From Baumannia cicadellinicola str. Hc (Homalodisca coagulata) (GTDB taxonomy: Bacteria > Pseudomonadota > Gammaproteobacteria > Enterobacterales > Enterobacteriaceae), in assembly GCF_000013185.1 (NCBI RefSeq), contig NC_007984.1, positions 443,439 to 462,891 on the forward strand: DNA of 19,453 nt. Direction: 5' to 3'. Of the stretch, positions 1 through 7,955 are shown piece after piece; position 1 is the first letter of the stretch; each line of letters opens with the position of its first letter. The notes beneath the pieces were generated by a model, which saw only the letters and a program-made list of their open reading frames with translations, searched no databases and was not told the DNA's origin. A program made the translations under genes and the position numbers.

Positions 1-406
1 GTGATTCTAAACAGTCTTTATCTGATAGTCCTAATTGCACACGTGCACTTTGAATTACTTCTGCTTTTACCACCCGAAAATTACTGCATTTATTAACTAA
101 GCTACTAAGCTTAGCAGTAACTTGATCAGACTGTAAAATACTATTAGTATCATTTTTAATAAAATTAACTAATAGTATGCTATCTTCTTTTACTTCATTA
201 ATTAATCTCATTTGTTTAATTAATGGATAAAAACTTACTTCCCAGTCAATAGAACTTAGTTTTGGTCCCATTGGTAATAATTCAATTTTTGGAGGTAGTG
301 GTAGCCGCTCATTAAATCCGAAATCTTGCGGAGTATGAATATAACAACTATTTAGTAATGTTGCTATTATTATCAAAGAAAATATAACAATTATATTGTT
401 CTTAAT
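1..406 (-). CDS. lpoB: LpoB, outer-membrane lipoprotein activator of PBP1b (partial, C-terminus beyond left edge)
   Basis: An open frame runs off the left edge. It begins with a hydrophobic signal ([20 protein letters not shown]) ending in a lipobox-like LNSC, so an acylated periplasmic lipoprotein is expected. The later part matches E. coli LpoB as I remember it: an SSIDW segment for HYDW, then [13 protein letters not shown] for VLLVDSVNNRTNG, and VQLGLSDKD for QQLGLSPQD. LpoB activates the peptidoglycan synthase PBP1b from the outer membrane. No ATG or GTG lies between the upstream in-frame stop and the signal peptide. The best-placed start is ATT at 406-404 (giving M-K-N-N), inside the end of hinT; TTG at 376-374 would cut off half the signal. 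The linker between the lipid cysteine and the folded domain is about 33 residues, shorter than in E. coli. The position after hinT matches E. coli with ycfL deleted. A decaying gene is possible, but no internal stop is seen. Confidence 0.78.
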   Translation of the reverse strand, partial: MKNNIIVIFSLIIIATLLNSCYIHTPQDFGFNERLPLPPKIELLPMGPKLSSIDWEVSFYPLIKQMRLINEVKEDSILLVNFIKNDTNSILQSDQVTAKLSSLVNKCSNFRVVKAEVIQSARVQLGLSDKDCLES

Positions 407-756
407 TTTGAATAGACTAAGGTTCCTAATGGTCTACCTCCAAGTAAGTGCATATGTAAATGTTTAATTTCTTGTCCTCCATGACGGTTACAATTAACAA
501 TCAGACGATATCCATCGTCACTAATATTCTGTTGTTTAGCTATTTTAGTAGCTACTATAAATAGTCTACCTAACATCTTTTCATCTTGATCTGTGACATC
601 GTTAATAGTTGGTATTAGCTTATTAGTAACTAAAAGCACATGAATTGGTGCTTGAGGACTAATGTCGCGAAAAGCAGTAATTAGTTCATCCTGATATAAA
701 ATATCAGCGTAGATCTCACGACGTATAATTTTACTAAAAATAGTTTCTTGAATCAT
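391..756 (-). CDS. hinT: HinT, HIT-family purine nucleoside phosphoramidase
   Basis: The 121-residue protein matches E. coli HinT almost throughout ([12 protein letters not shown] near the start, FRDISPQAP at 29-37, NRHGGQE at 90-96). The HIT signature is His99-x-His101-x-His103 in HLHMHLLGG; the last histidine is the catalytic nucleophile in this family. The enzyme hydrolyses adenosine 5'-phosphoramidates and aminoacyl-adenylates in the cytoplasm. The start codon overlaps the stop of the upstream ycfH gene in an ATGA junction (753-756), so the two are probably translationally coupled. In E. coli ptsG and fhuE lie between them, so the overlap arose by deletion. The extreme C-terminus differs from E. 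coli, which is normal for this family. Confidence 0.96.
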   Translation of the reverse strand: MIQETIFSKIIRREIYADILYQDELITAFRDISPQAPIHVLLVTNKLIPTINDVTDQDEKMLGRLFIVATKIAKQQNISDDGYRLIVNCNRHGGQEIKHLHMHLLGGRPLGTLVYSKLRTI

Positions 757-1553
757 GATACAATTAGATTGTTTAATTTTAAGTTAAATAATTGACAAAA
801 ATTCGCAGTAGTAACAGCCGCTAACTTCTCTAAGTTAATATTTTTCAAGGTGGCTATATATTCGGCAATCTCATGTACATAAGCTGGTTGATTCTCTTTA
901 CCACGGTAAGGTACTGGTGTTAAATATGGAGAATCCGTTTCTATAAGTAGACGATTTAGAGGTACAAATCGTACCGTATCACGTAACATTTCAGCATTAC
1001 GAAATGTAACAATGCCAGAGAAAGAAATGTAAAAACCTATATCTAGTATATTTTTAGCTATTTTACGATCTTCGGTAAAACAATGTAAAATTCCGCTACA
1101 CTGATCTGCTTTTCCTTCTCGTAAAAGAGCAATTGTATCATCAATTGCATTACGTGTATGAACAATAATTGGTTTTTTCTGATCGTTACCAATAGAAATA
1201 TGTTCTAGGAATACTTTTTGTTGTTCTTTTTTCGTATTTTGTTGAATATTAGAATAATCTAGTCCCGTTTCTCCTAAAGCAACTACATCTTTTCTTGCTG
1301 CTATACAACGTAGTTGTTCTAAATAGCAATCGTTTTTATCAAGGTTCAAGGGATGAATGCCACATGCAAATAAAACATCATTACGACTACCAATTAATGC
1401 CTTCATTTGATCAAAATTAGATAACATGGTACATACTGCTAAAATAAGACGTACATCACGTTTTTTTGCTTTTTCTATAACGTCCGTAACATTACGATGT
1501 AAGCTATTGTAATTCAGTTGATCAAGATGACAATGAGAATCAATTAAAAACAT
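753..1553 (-). CDS. ycfH: TatD-family metal-dependent hydrolase YcfH
   Basis: The 266-residue protein is close to the E. coli YcfH length (265). It carries the TatD metal-site motifs in order: DSHCHLD (His7, His9), ALGETGLDY with the bridging glutamate, IVHTRNA, LHCFTED and IETDSPYL. The family are TIM-barrel metal-dependent hydrolases, some with DNase activity; the substrate of YcfH is not settled. It lies downstream of holB by 44 bp, as in E. coli (tmk-holB-ycfH). A good ribosome-binding site, AAGGAA, sits just before the ATG at 1553. It is kept in many reduced genomes, which suggests a housekeeping role. Family assignment is firm and function uncertain. Confidence 0.95.
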   Translation of the reverse strand: MFLIDSHCHLDQLNYNSLHRNVTDVIEKAKKRDVRLILAVCTMLSNFDQMKALIGSRNDVLFACGIHPLNLDKNDCYLEQLRCIAARKDVVALGETGLDYSNIQQNTKKEQQKVFLEHISIGNDQKKPIIVHTRNAIDDTIALLREGKADQCSGILHCFTEDRKIAKNILDIGFYISFSGIVTFRNAEMLRDTVRFVPLNRLLIETDSPYLTPVPYRGKENQPAYVHEIAEYIATLKNINLEKLAAVTTANFCQLFNLKLNNLIVS

Positions 1554-1597
1554 ACTTTCCTTATATGGTTAGGCGAATAATTAGCAACTACAATAGG

Positions 1598-2596
1598 TTA
1601 AAATATCAGATCAGAATGAACAATATTCCCTTCCCAATTTAGTAATTGGTAAGTAAATAATAATCTACGATTAATATTATTAACATTAACTAATAACTTA
1701 TAACAGTTTGACCATTGCTGCACTTGACAATGTAACATCTTTATATTCCAACGTACTGCAAATGCAGCAATTAAATTTTGCTGATCTAGATTAACTAAAC
1801 AATCTAATGCTCCTTGATGCCATTTAATAGCATCAATTAATAAAGTTAGTAACCAAGATAATTGGTCATTATTACCTTTCTCAAGTAACGGTAGTAAAAC
1901 TAAAAAATCATTATAATCTAATGCTTCTTTTATCGCTATGCATAAAGCAATCCGCTTATTCCAGTACAATGGTTGTAGCAGAGCTTGCGCAGCTAAAGGA
2001 GCACCACTACATAAGCGCAATGCAGCACGAGTGGCTAAAAGAGGATAAGCTTCTTTTTGCTGCTGTTGCTGTAACCAGTTTAAGCCTATCGTTTCATTTG
2101 GTGAAGCTAGATGTATAAATAAACAACGGCTTAGTAAAGTAGGTAATAAATTTGATGACTTTAGGCAACCAAGTAAAAAATAAGTTTTTTCTGGTGGTTC
2201 TTCAATAATTTTAAGCAGTGCATTTGTTCCCTGTTTTGTTAATAATTCAATATTAGATAACTGTACTACCTTAGCTCCGCCCATACTGGCGCTAATATAT
2301 AAGCTATCAATAAGAATACGAATAGTATCTATACTAATACTCTGTTGTTTGTTTTCTTCTAATTGATAAAAATTTGGATGAGTACCAGCTTTAATCAAAT
2401 GACAGTTATTACACTGACCACATGGTATTATTCCTTTTGGTTTAATACACATCAACCAATTACTTAAATATTGAAATAATAAACCCCTGCCGTTACCTTT
2501 ATTACTACAAATTAAGAGTGCATGATGTCCAGTTCCTTGCTGGAACTGTTTCAAAATATTAATATAAGTTAATTGTAACCAAGGATATAATATCAT
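1598..2596 (-). CDS. holB: DNA polymerase III delta-prime subunit of the clamp loader
   Basis: The 332-residue protein (334 in E. coli) begins MILYPWLQL, like E. coli MRWYPWL. The zinc module keeps Cys50, Cys59, Cys62 and Cys65 (CGQCNNCHL). NALLKIIEEPPE at about 125-136 is the conserved clamp-loader segment. Ser156-Arg157-Cys158 is the SRC motif that supplies an arginine to a neighbouring ATPase subunit. The nucleotide-binding loop region (CSNKGNGRG, 30-38) lacks a normal P-loop, as expected for delta-prime, which does not hydrolyse ATP. It helps load the beta clamp with delta and tau/gamma. It starts 2 bp after the tmk stop, so the two are surely cotranscribed. The N-terminal half is well conserved and the C-terminal half has drifted. 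Confidence 0.96.
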   Translation of the reverse strand: MILYPWLQLTYINILKQFQQGTGHHALLICSNKGNGRGLLFQYLSNWLMCIKPKGIIPCGQCNNCHLIKAGTHPNFYQLEENKQQSISIDTIRILIDSLYISASMGGAKVVQLSNIELLTKQGTNALLKIIEEPPEKTYFLLGCLKSSNLLPTLLSRCLFIHLASPNETIGLNWLQQQQQKEAYPLLATRAALRLCSGAPLAAQALLQPLYWNKRIALCIAIKEALDYNDFLVLLPLLEKGNNDQLSWLLTLLIDAIKWHQGALDCLVNLDQQNLIAAFAVRWNIKMLHCQVQQWSNCYKLLVNVNNINRRLLFTYQLLNWEGNIVHSDLIF

Positions 2597-2598
2597 TT

Positions 2599-3237
2599 CT
2601 ATTTTTGTTGGCTTTTAAGCCATCGTTCGATATTATTACGGATAGTAGCATTTAACTCTGCTATAGATTGTTGAGCATCTATAGTAATTATCCTAGAATC
2701 ATTAGCAACTAGTTCGCGGTAACGTATGCTAGTACGTTGGAAGAATGAAAGAGATTCCATTTCAATTCTATCTAGAGGGATACCACGTGCACGTATTCTT
2801 GCTCGACATTTTGATGGAGGTAAATCAAGATAAATAGTTAAATCTGGATAAAATTTTCCTAATGCTGCATCTCGTAAATTTTGTAATAAACGTATATCTA
2901 TACCTCGTCCTCCTCCTTGATAAGCTTGAGAAGATAGATCATATCTATCACTAATAACCCATGTCCCACTCATAAGAGCAGGTTTAATAACCTGTGCTAC
3001 TAATTGTGTACGTGCGGCATATAATAATAATAGTTCAGTATAGTCGGTTATGTACTCTCCATTCATACCTTTTTTTATAATATCACGTATTGTTTCTGCT
3101 AATGGAGTACCACCAGGATCACGCGTAGAAATTATATTATGAATACCATTACTATGTAAGATAGTTATGATTTGTTGAATTACGCTAGTTTTACCAGCCC
3201 CTTCTAGCCCTTCAATAACAATAAATTTGCTTTTCAT
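2599..3237 (-). CDS. tmk: Thymidylate kinase
   Basis: This protein of 212 residues (213 in E. coli) phosphorylates dTMP to dTDP. The P-loop is GLEGAGKTS at residues 10-18 with Lys16. The segment [11 protein letters not shown] has Asp where E. coli has Glu. [16 protein letters not shown] is the DR(Y/H) substrate-binding segment, and [11 protein letters not shown] is the lid with its basic residues. It is followed at 2 bp by holB. In E. coli mltG (yceG) lies just upstream; here only 54 bp separate pabC from tmk, so mltG has been cleanly lost from this site. Confidence 0.97.
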   Translation of the reverse strand: MKSKFIVIEGLEGAGKTSVIQQIITILHSNGIHNIISTRDPGGTPLAETIRDIIKKGMNGEYITDYTELLLLYAARTQLVAQVIKPALMSGTWVISDRYDLSSQAYQGGGRGIDIRLLQNLRDAALGKFYPDLTIYLDLPPSKCRARIRARGIPLDRIEMESLSFFQRTSIRYRELVANDSRIITIDAQQSIAELNATIRNNIERWLKSQQK

Positions 3238-3267
3238 TTTTACATAATAAATAGATCAATAAACCAT

Positions 3268-3299
3268 ACTTTTCGTTAACATTACTTTTCGTTAACATT
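3268..3299. repeat. Perfect 16-bp tandem duplication at the end of pabC
   Basis: The unit ACTTTTCGTTAACATT occurs twice back to back (3268-3283 and 3284-3299). The right-hand copy contains the pabC stop codon (3292-3294) and its last codons; the left copy lies in the spacer before tmk. This is where mltG sits in E. coli, so the duplication may be a scar of that deletion or later replication slippage. The repeat itself is directly visible; its origin is inference. Confidence 0.9.
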
Positions 3300-4095
3300 G
3301 ACAATAAGGACAAAGAAAGTTAAATAGTGTTCGGTTATCATAATTATATGAACCGATAGAGTTAACTGGTGCTATAGGTAGTAAAGCATTAGTAATAATG
3401 ATTTCATCTGCTTGTTCCAGTGTAGATATACCGGTAATAACTTCTTCGCATGAATAACCAAATTGAGGTAATAAAGCCAATATTTGTTGACGCATAATAC
3501 CAGCAACTCCTGCATAATTAAGAGCAGGAGTAAAAACTTTTTTACCATACCGCCAGAATATATTAGCACTACAACATTCTACTATATTTTCGTCAGTATC
3601 TAGAACTATTGCTTCATCTCCTTCCTCACGTTCTAAATAAGCTTTTATTAACACCTGTTCTAGCCGGTTGAGATGCTTAATTCCTGCAAGTAAAGGATTA
3701 CGTGATAGACGTACTGGATTTATGGTAAGACGTAAACCATTTCTATGCCATATATCATAATAATTTGGTCTACTTCCACGCTCAATAATACATACTGGAT
3801 CACTACAACTATTAAAGCTATAGCCACGGTTACTAATACCTCTACTAATGATAACTTTAATAAATCCGTCACCACCAGTAGCAGCTGCTATAAGCATATT
3901 TTTGCGTATTGCTTCAATATCTAGCTGAGTAAACAACAAACGTTTAGCAGCTAACTGCATACGTTCTAGATGTAATGCTAAAAAAGATATCTGTCCTGCT
4001 AACAATCGAGCAGTAGTAAAAAAACCATCACCAAACTGACAGGCGCGGTTAAGCATCTTTAATTGCGGTATTAGTTTTCCATTTATCCAGAACAT
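3292..4095 (-). CDS. pabC: Aminodeoxychorismate lyase (PLP enzyme of folate synthesis)
   Basis: The 267-residue protein (269 in E. coli) belongs to fold-type IV PLP enzymes, with branched-chain aminotransferases. Lys140 in AGIKHLNRLEQ is the PLP-linked lysine, at the same number as in E. coli. Other family signatures are FGDGFFTTAR (21-30), ISRGISNRGYS, and VECCSANIFW near the phosphate-binding end. It converts 4-amino-4-deoxychorismate to p-aminobenzoate and pyruvate, so the symbiont probably makes its own folate precursor if pabA and pabB exist elsewhere. Its neighbours differ from E. coli: fabF is missing on the acpP side and mltG on the tmk side. No clear ribosome-binding site precedes the ATG. 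The stop lies inside a 16-bp tandem repeat. Confidence 0.95.
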   Translation of the reverse strand: MFWINGKLIPQLKMLNRACQFGDGFFTTARLLAGQISFLALHLERMQLAAKRLLFTQLDIEAIRKNMLIAAATGGDGFIKVIISRGISNRGYSFNSCSDPVCIIERGSRPNYYDIWHRNGLRLTINPVRLSRNPLLAGIKHLNRLEQVLIKAYLEREEGDEAIVLDTDENIVECCSANIFWRYGKKVFTPALNYAGVAGIMRQQILALLPQFGYSCEEVITGISTLEQADEIIITNALLPIAPVNSIGSYNYDNRTLFNFLCPYCQC

Positions 4096-4142
4096 AAATT
4101 ATGCTTGTTAGTTTTATGAAACTAGATTAATTTAGCATTATA

Positions 4143-4174
4143 TAACTTAGGCGATTGAGTTACCGCCTAAGTTA
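4143..4174 (-). terminator. Strong hairpin downstream of acpP
   Basis: TAACTTAGGCG (4143-4153) and CGCCTAAGTTA (4164-4174) form a perfect 11-bp stem with a 10-base loop. It begins 21 bases after the acpP stop in the direction of transcription. No uninterrupted U-tract follows, so it may be a partial terminator or an mRNA-stabilising hairpin that lets abundant acpP message outnumber downstream pabC. It is one of the most GC-rich hairpins in the intergenic DNA here. Confidence 0.6.
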
Positions 4175-4195
4175 AAGTTATTACTTGCTAATTTA

Positions 4196-4429
4196 TTACC
4201 TACTTGATTGAATGAAATCAATTGCTGCTTGAACAGTGGTAATTTTTTCTGCTTCTTCGTCCGGAATTTCAGTATTAAACTCTTCTTCCAGCGCCATTAC
4301 TAACTCAACAGTATCAAGAGAGTCAGCACCTAGATCATCAACAAAAGAAGCTGTATTTACTACTTCTTCTTTCTTAACTCCTAGTTGTTCGGATATAATA
4401 ATCTTAACGCGTTCTTCGATAGTGCTCAT
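4196..4429 (-). CDS. acpP: Acyl carrier protein
   Basis: This 77-residue acidic protein is nearly identical to E. coli AcpP. Ser37 in DLGADSLDT carries the 4'-phosphopantetheine arm on which fatty acids are built. Helix II ([14 protein letters not shown]) and the acidic [11 protein letters not shown] segment are intact. The ribosome-binding site AGGAAA lies about ten bases before the ATG. A 155-bp gap to fabG upstream leaves room for its own promoter, but I could not pick one confidently. A hairpin follows the gene. It is the best conserved protein in the window, as expected for an abundant carrier with many partners. Confidence 0.98.
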
Positions 4430-4584
4430 ACTTATTAATTTCCTATAAAAACAAAAATTACTTCCACGATGGTTTTTGTTATGTATAAAATGTTGAAAAA
4501 GATATGCCTAAAATTCCAGTTGAATAGCTTAATAATGTAAGCAATTTTACGTTATGGTAAATATGCAAATAGTTATTGTAAGAT

Positions 4585-5319
4585 TTATAGCATATACATG
4601 CCTCCATTGACATGTATTGTTTCGCCGGTAATGTATGATGCCTCATCAGAGGCAAAAAAAGCTACTGCATTAGCTATTTCTTTTGGATAACCAAGGCGGT
4701 TAGCAGGAATTTGAGATAAAATTCCTACACGATGTTTATCTGTCAAGTTTTCTGTCATCTCTGTCGCAATAAAACCGGGTGCAACAATATTTACCGTAAT
4801 ACCACGTGATGCTACTTCACGAGCTAGCGATTTACTTAAGCCAATTAATCCGGCCTTAGCTGCGGCGTAATTTGCTTGTCCTATGTTACCTATAGCACCT
4901 ATAACAGATCCGATACTAATAATTCTACCATAATGCTTTTTAAGCATTGCTCTTATAGCAATTTTAGACAGGCGGAATACAGCAGTTAGATTAGTATCTA
5001 AAACTGATTGCCATTCATCTTCTTTCATTCGTATAATTAAATTATCACGGGTAATACCAGCATTATTTACTAATATATCTGCATCACCAAATTCTGCACG
5101 CATTAGCTTTAAAAAAGCCTCAATTGAAACTATGTCAGAAACATTTAATTTCATACCTTTACCACTTTTACCTAAATATGAGTTAATCTTATTAACTCCA
5201 TTTTCACTAGTTGCTGTTCCAATCACTATAGCTTGTTGCTCTGCAAGCATCTCAGCAATAGCTCGACCAATACCACGGCTAGCGCCTGTAACTAATGCAA
5301 TTTTATTTTTTAGGCTCAT
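4585..5319 (-). CDS. fabG: 3-oxoacyl-ACP reductase
   Basis: This short-chain dehydrogenase is 244 residues from the ATG at 5319, the same length as in E. coli. TGASRGIG (11-18) binds NADPH, NNAG is at 85-88, and the catalytic triad is Ser138, Tyr151 and Lys155. It reduces 3-oxoacyl-ACP in each elongation round. A TTG twelve bases upstream would add four residues, but GGAG six bases before the ATG at 5319 and alignment with E. coli (MNFEGKIALVTGA) favour the ATG. The gene overlaps the end of fabD by 17 bp, so coupled translation is likely. Confidence 0.97.
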   Translation of the reverse strand: MSLKNKIALVTGASRGIGRAIAEMLAEQQAIVIGTATSENGVNKINSYLGKSGKGMKLNVSDIVSIEAFLKLMRAEFGDADILVNNAGITRDNLIIRMKEDEWQSVLDTNLTAVFRLSKIAIRAMLKKHYGRIISIGSVIGAIGNIGQANYAAAKAGLIGLSKSLAREVASRGITVNIVAPGFIATEMTENLTDKHRVGILSQIPANRLGYPKEIANAVAFFASDEASYITGETIHVNGGMYML

Positions 5320-6265
5320 TACTTTCTCCAACTTGTTCTTTGATTACCGTAGCCAGCGAAGTATGGTCGTATACCGCATTACAAGATAAATTATTAATTA
5401 TCTTTTTAGTTAATCTAGTTAAAATTTTACTAGGTCCTATTTCGAATAATTGTTCAACGCCCTGTGCATAAAGATACTCAATTGTTTCAGTCCAGCGCAC
5501 TGGACTATATAATTGACGTACTAGTGCTTGACGGATGATAATTGGATTAGTAGTAGTATATACGTCAACATTATTTACTACAGGAATCTGTGGAATAGAA
5601 AATTCTACTTGTTCTAGTGCTTGTGCTAATTGTTTTGCTGCAGGCTTCATTAATTCACAATGTGATGGTACGCTTACAATTAGCCTTTTTGTATGTTTAG
5701 CACCGGCGGCTTGACAAAGAATAGTAGCTCGTTCTACTGCTTCTTTATGACCAGAGATTACTACTTGTCCAGGAGCATTAAAATTGGCTGGTGACACTAT
5801 TTGTCCCTGTGCCGCCTGTGTACAAGCAGCTAAAATAGCATTGGTGTCTAACCCAATAATCGCAAACATTGCACCTATACCAACAGGAACTGCTTTTTGC
5901 ATTAACGTACCACGTAAAGCTACTAATTTAACAGCATCCAAAAAATTTATTACCCCTGCACATACTAACGCAGAATACTCACCTAGGCTATGACCAGCCA
6001 TAAATATTGGCATAGTTCCACCAAGTCGTTGCCAAATGCGCCAGATAACTACTGATGTAGTTAATAATGCTGGCTGTGTTAACCAAGTTTTATTTAGTTC
6101 TTCAGCTGGACCATATTCGATTAACCGTAATAAATCATAATTTAAAATAGCTGAAGCTTGTGTAAAAATTGACCTAACATCTTTAGGATATCTTACGGCT
6201 ATTGATTTTAACATCCCAACTCTTTGGGAGCCTTGTCCGGGAAAGATCATAGCTAATTTAGTCAC
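5303..6265 (-). CDS. fabD: Malonyl-CoA:ACP transacylase
   Basis: The 320-residue protein moves malonyl from CoA to ACP. The nucleophile is Ser93 in GHSLGEYSALV and the partner histidine is His202 in VPSHCELM. FPGQGSQ (8-14) and the QPALLT segment are also present. The start is GTG (6265-6263), since MTKLAMIFPGQGS aligns with E. coli MTQFAFVFPGQGS and a GGG-containing site precedes it. It is about 11 residues longer than E. coli FabD; the extra tail (ending GESNEPKK) runs into the start of fabG and creates the 17-bp overlap. The gene lies 19 bp after fabH. Confidence 0.97.
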   Translation of the reverse strand: MTKLAMIFPGQGSQRVGMLKSIAVRYPKDVRSIFTQASAILNYDLLRLIEYGPAEELNKTWLTQPALLTTSVVIWRIWQRLGGTMPIFMAGHSLGEYSALVCAGVINFLDAVKLVALRGTLMQKAVPVGIGAMFAIIGLDTNAILAACTQAAQGQIVSPANFNAPGQVVISGHKEAVERATILCQAAGAKHTKRLIVSVPSHCELMKPAAKQLAQALEQVEFSIPQIPVVNNVDVYTTTNPIIIRQALVRQLYSPVRWTETIEYLYAQGVEQLFEIGPSKILTRLTKKIINNLSCNAVYDHTSLATVIKEQVGESNEPKK

Positions 6266-6284
6266 TTTTATTATCCCTAATTTA

Positions 6285-7238
6285 CTAAAAACGTAATAGT
6301 GCTGATCCCCAAGTCAAACCACCTCCAAATGCTTCTAATAAGAGTAATTGATCTGTTTTAATCCTGCCATCACGAACCGCTTCATCTAATGCTAATGGTA
6401 TTGATGCTGCAGAGGTATTTCCATGTTTGTCAAGAGTCACTATGACTTTATTCATTTTCATACCTAAAAGTTTTGCTGTAGCAGAAATAATACGTAAGTT
6501 AGCTTGATGCGGTACTAACCAATCTATCTCTTTGCTAGAGAGATGGTTAATACTCATAGTTTCATCAACAAGATGAGCTAATTTAGTGACAGCTATTTTA
6601 AAAACTTCATTACCTGACATCTTAAGATAAATATCAGCCGTTGGATTAAAACGATTATAATAAGGTAAGGTTAATAGATCACTATAACTTCCATCTGCAT
6701 GTAAGTGAGTGGAAAGAATACCAGGCTGTTCCGAACAACCAACTAACACAGCTCCGGCACCATCTCCAAATAAAATCAGCGTACTTCGATCATCTGGTGC
6801 TGGTGTATTACTTAGTACGTCAGAACCAATAACTAATGCATACTCTATTACACCATTCTTAATATATTGATCTACAATACTTAGAGCATAAGGAAATCCC
6901 GCACAAGCAGCCGCTAAATCAAAAGCAACGCAGTCCATAATACCTAAATCACGCTGAATTTGACAGGCAGAACTAGGAAAAGCATGACTAGATGAAGTAG
7001 TAGCTACTATAATCATACCTACTTTATTTGCGGAGATACCAGCCATATGTAATGCTTGTTCTGCGGCAGAAGATCCCATGCTAAATACCGTTTCATTAGC
7101 ACTGGCGATGCGACGTTCACGGATACCTGTACGGGCTATAATCCATTCATCTGAGGTATCTACCATATTTGCTAGGTCCGTATTAGACCGTATTTGCGTT
7201 GGTAAATAACTACCAGTACCTAATATTTTTGTATACAT
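6285..7238 (-). CDS. fabH: 3-oxoacyl-ACP synthase III (initiating condensing enzyme)
   Basis: The 317-residue protein has the E. coli length and start ([13 protein letters not shown]). Cys112 in AAACAGF, the histidine of VPHQANLRI and the asparagine of HGNTSAAS form the Cys-His-Asn catalytic site. It condenses acetyl-CoA with malonyl-ACP to start fatty-acid chains. Its C-terminal [16 protein letters not shown] is intact. No good ribosome-binding site is visible upstream. In E. coli plsX precedes it; here a 404-bp non-coding stretch does. Confidence 0.98.
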   Translation of the reverse strand: MYTKILGTGSYLPTQIRSNTDLANMVDTSDEWIIARTGIRERRIASANETVFSMGSSAAEQALHMAGISANKVGMIIVATTSSSHAFPSSACQIQRDLGIMDCVAFDLAAACAGFPYALSIVDQYIKNGVIEYALVIGSDVLSNTPAPDDRSTLILFGDGAGAVLVGCSEQPGILSTHLHADGSYSDLLTLPYYNRFNPTADIYLKMSGNEVFKIAVTKLAHLVDETMSINHLSSKEIDWLVPHQANLRIISATAKLLGMKMNKVIVTLDKHGNTSAASIPLALDEAVRDGRIKTDQLLLLEAFGGGLTWGSALLRF

Positions 7239-7642
7239 ATGTGTAACAAAATTATTCTTTGGTCATATCGTATGAGTAGTTTTAATGCTTATTACTATTA
7301 ATGAATGTTTATTACTTTTTACTTTAACGTATATTATGCTTTGCATAGATATTAGTTTATTTTTAATTAGCTTTATTTTTACATGAAAACTATCTATTAG
7401 ATAGAGCTATAGATATTAAAATTTCTAAAAATTGCAGCTAATATCTCTAAAAAAATATCATATCATTACTAATGATACTTAAGTTCGCTTAAGCAAGTTA
7501 TCTAACCTGGTGCCTATAGTTAAAATAACTAAAAAAGCAGCATTTGAGGAATCTTACATTTACTAGATTATATCCAGAAAGATGATAATTAATTTTTCAT
7601 TAAATTACCTTTAATATAATTAGCAATTATTTACGCTAGCAA
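7239..7642. other. Non-coding spacer at the place of plsX
   Basis: About 404 bp lie between rpmF and fabH, where E. coli and relatives carry plsX (acyl-ACP:phosphate acyltransferase). Reading both strands I find no open frame of useful length and no convincing PlsX motif. The stretch is very AT-rich and full of stops. It contains two adjacent short hairpins (7461-7493) and, on the minus strand, a TGATATGATAT element (about 7458-7468) resembling the promoter-like repeats before sppA and minC. A decayed plsX plus a promoter for fabH is my reading; only the lack of a gene is directly visible. Confidence 0.6.
7461..7493. repeat. Two adjacent perfect inverted repeats
   Basis: TATCATT-ACT-AATGATA (7461-7477) is a 7-bp stem with a 3-base loop. 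Immediately next to it CTTAAG-TTCG-CTTAAG (7478-7493) is a 6-bp stem with a TTCG loop. They sit in the plsX-site spacer. They could be a terminator pair for rpmF, an operator, or RNA processing signals; the sequence does not decide. Confidence 0.6.
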
Positions 7643-7813
7643 TTACTTTTTAAGTATTTTATATCCTCGATAAAAACCATCGGTCGTAATATGGTGACGT
7701 AGATGAGTTTTACCAGAAGTTTTATCTACCGATATGGTAGAAGTTTTGAGTGCATCATGAGCACGTCGCATACCTCTTTTAGAACGAGATGGTTTATTTT
7801 GTTGTACTGCCAT
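7643..7813 (-). CDS. rpmF: 50S ribosomal protein L32
   Basis: A short frame encodes 56 residues starting [20 protein letters not shown], one residue shorter than E. coli L32 and almost the same sequence. The later part keeps [21 protein letters not shown]32 is a structural protein of the large ribosomal subunit. The ribosome-binding site AAGGAG lies nine bases before the ATG. The gene keeps its E. coli position upstream of the fab genes, although yceD before it and plsX after it are gone. The 142-bp spacer upstream probably holds its promoter; TTGCTG and AATATA with 17 bases between are a weak candidate. Confidence 0.97.
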   Translation of the reverse strand: MAVQQNKPSRSKRGMRRAHDALKTSTISVDKTSGKTHLRHHITTDGFYRGYKILKK

Positions 7814-7922
7814 AATACTTAACTCCTTTTTTATTGAAATGTTACTAATCTAAAATTTTAACTATATATATTGTTCATTATTGTTACAACAGCAAACAAA
7901 ATAAATAAAAGCATTATTTTTT

Positions 7923-7946
7923 ATCATATATATAATATGATATGAT
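7923..7946. repeat. AT-only inverted repeat between rluC and rpmF
   Basis: ATCATAT (7923-7929) and ATATGAT (7940-7946) are perfectly complementary around a 10-base loop, ten bases past the rluC stop. The right arm is part of another TGATATGAT element like those near 7460, 12736 and 15797. No T-tract follows on the minus strand, so a terminator role for rluC is doubtful. Confidence 0.45.
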
Positions 7947-7955
7947 TGAATATAT

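Noticed and set aside
5320..5331. Four-codon longer fabG from TTG at 5331
   Set aside because: The GGAG inside that extension is the likely ribosome-binding site for the ATG at 5319, which gives the same length as E. coli FabG.
7501..7560. Possible PlsX remnant (a short minus-strand run reading like LTIGTRLDNLLK)
   Set aside because: The resemblance to the PlsX LLNIGEE region is only a few residues and could be chance; no second PlsX motif lies at the right distance.
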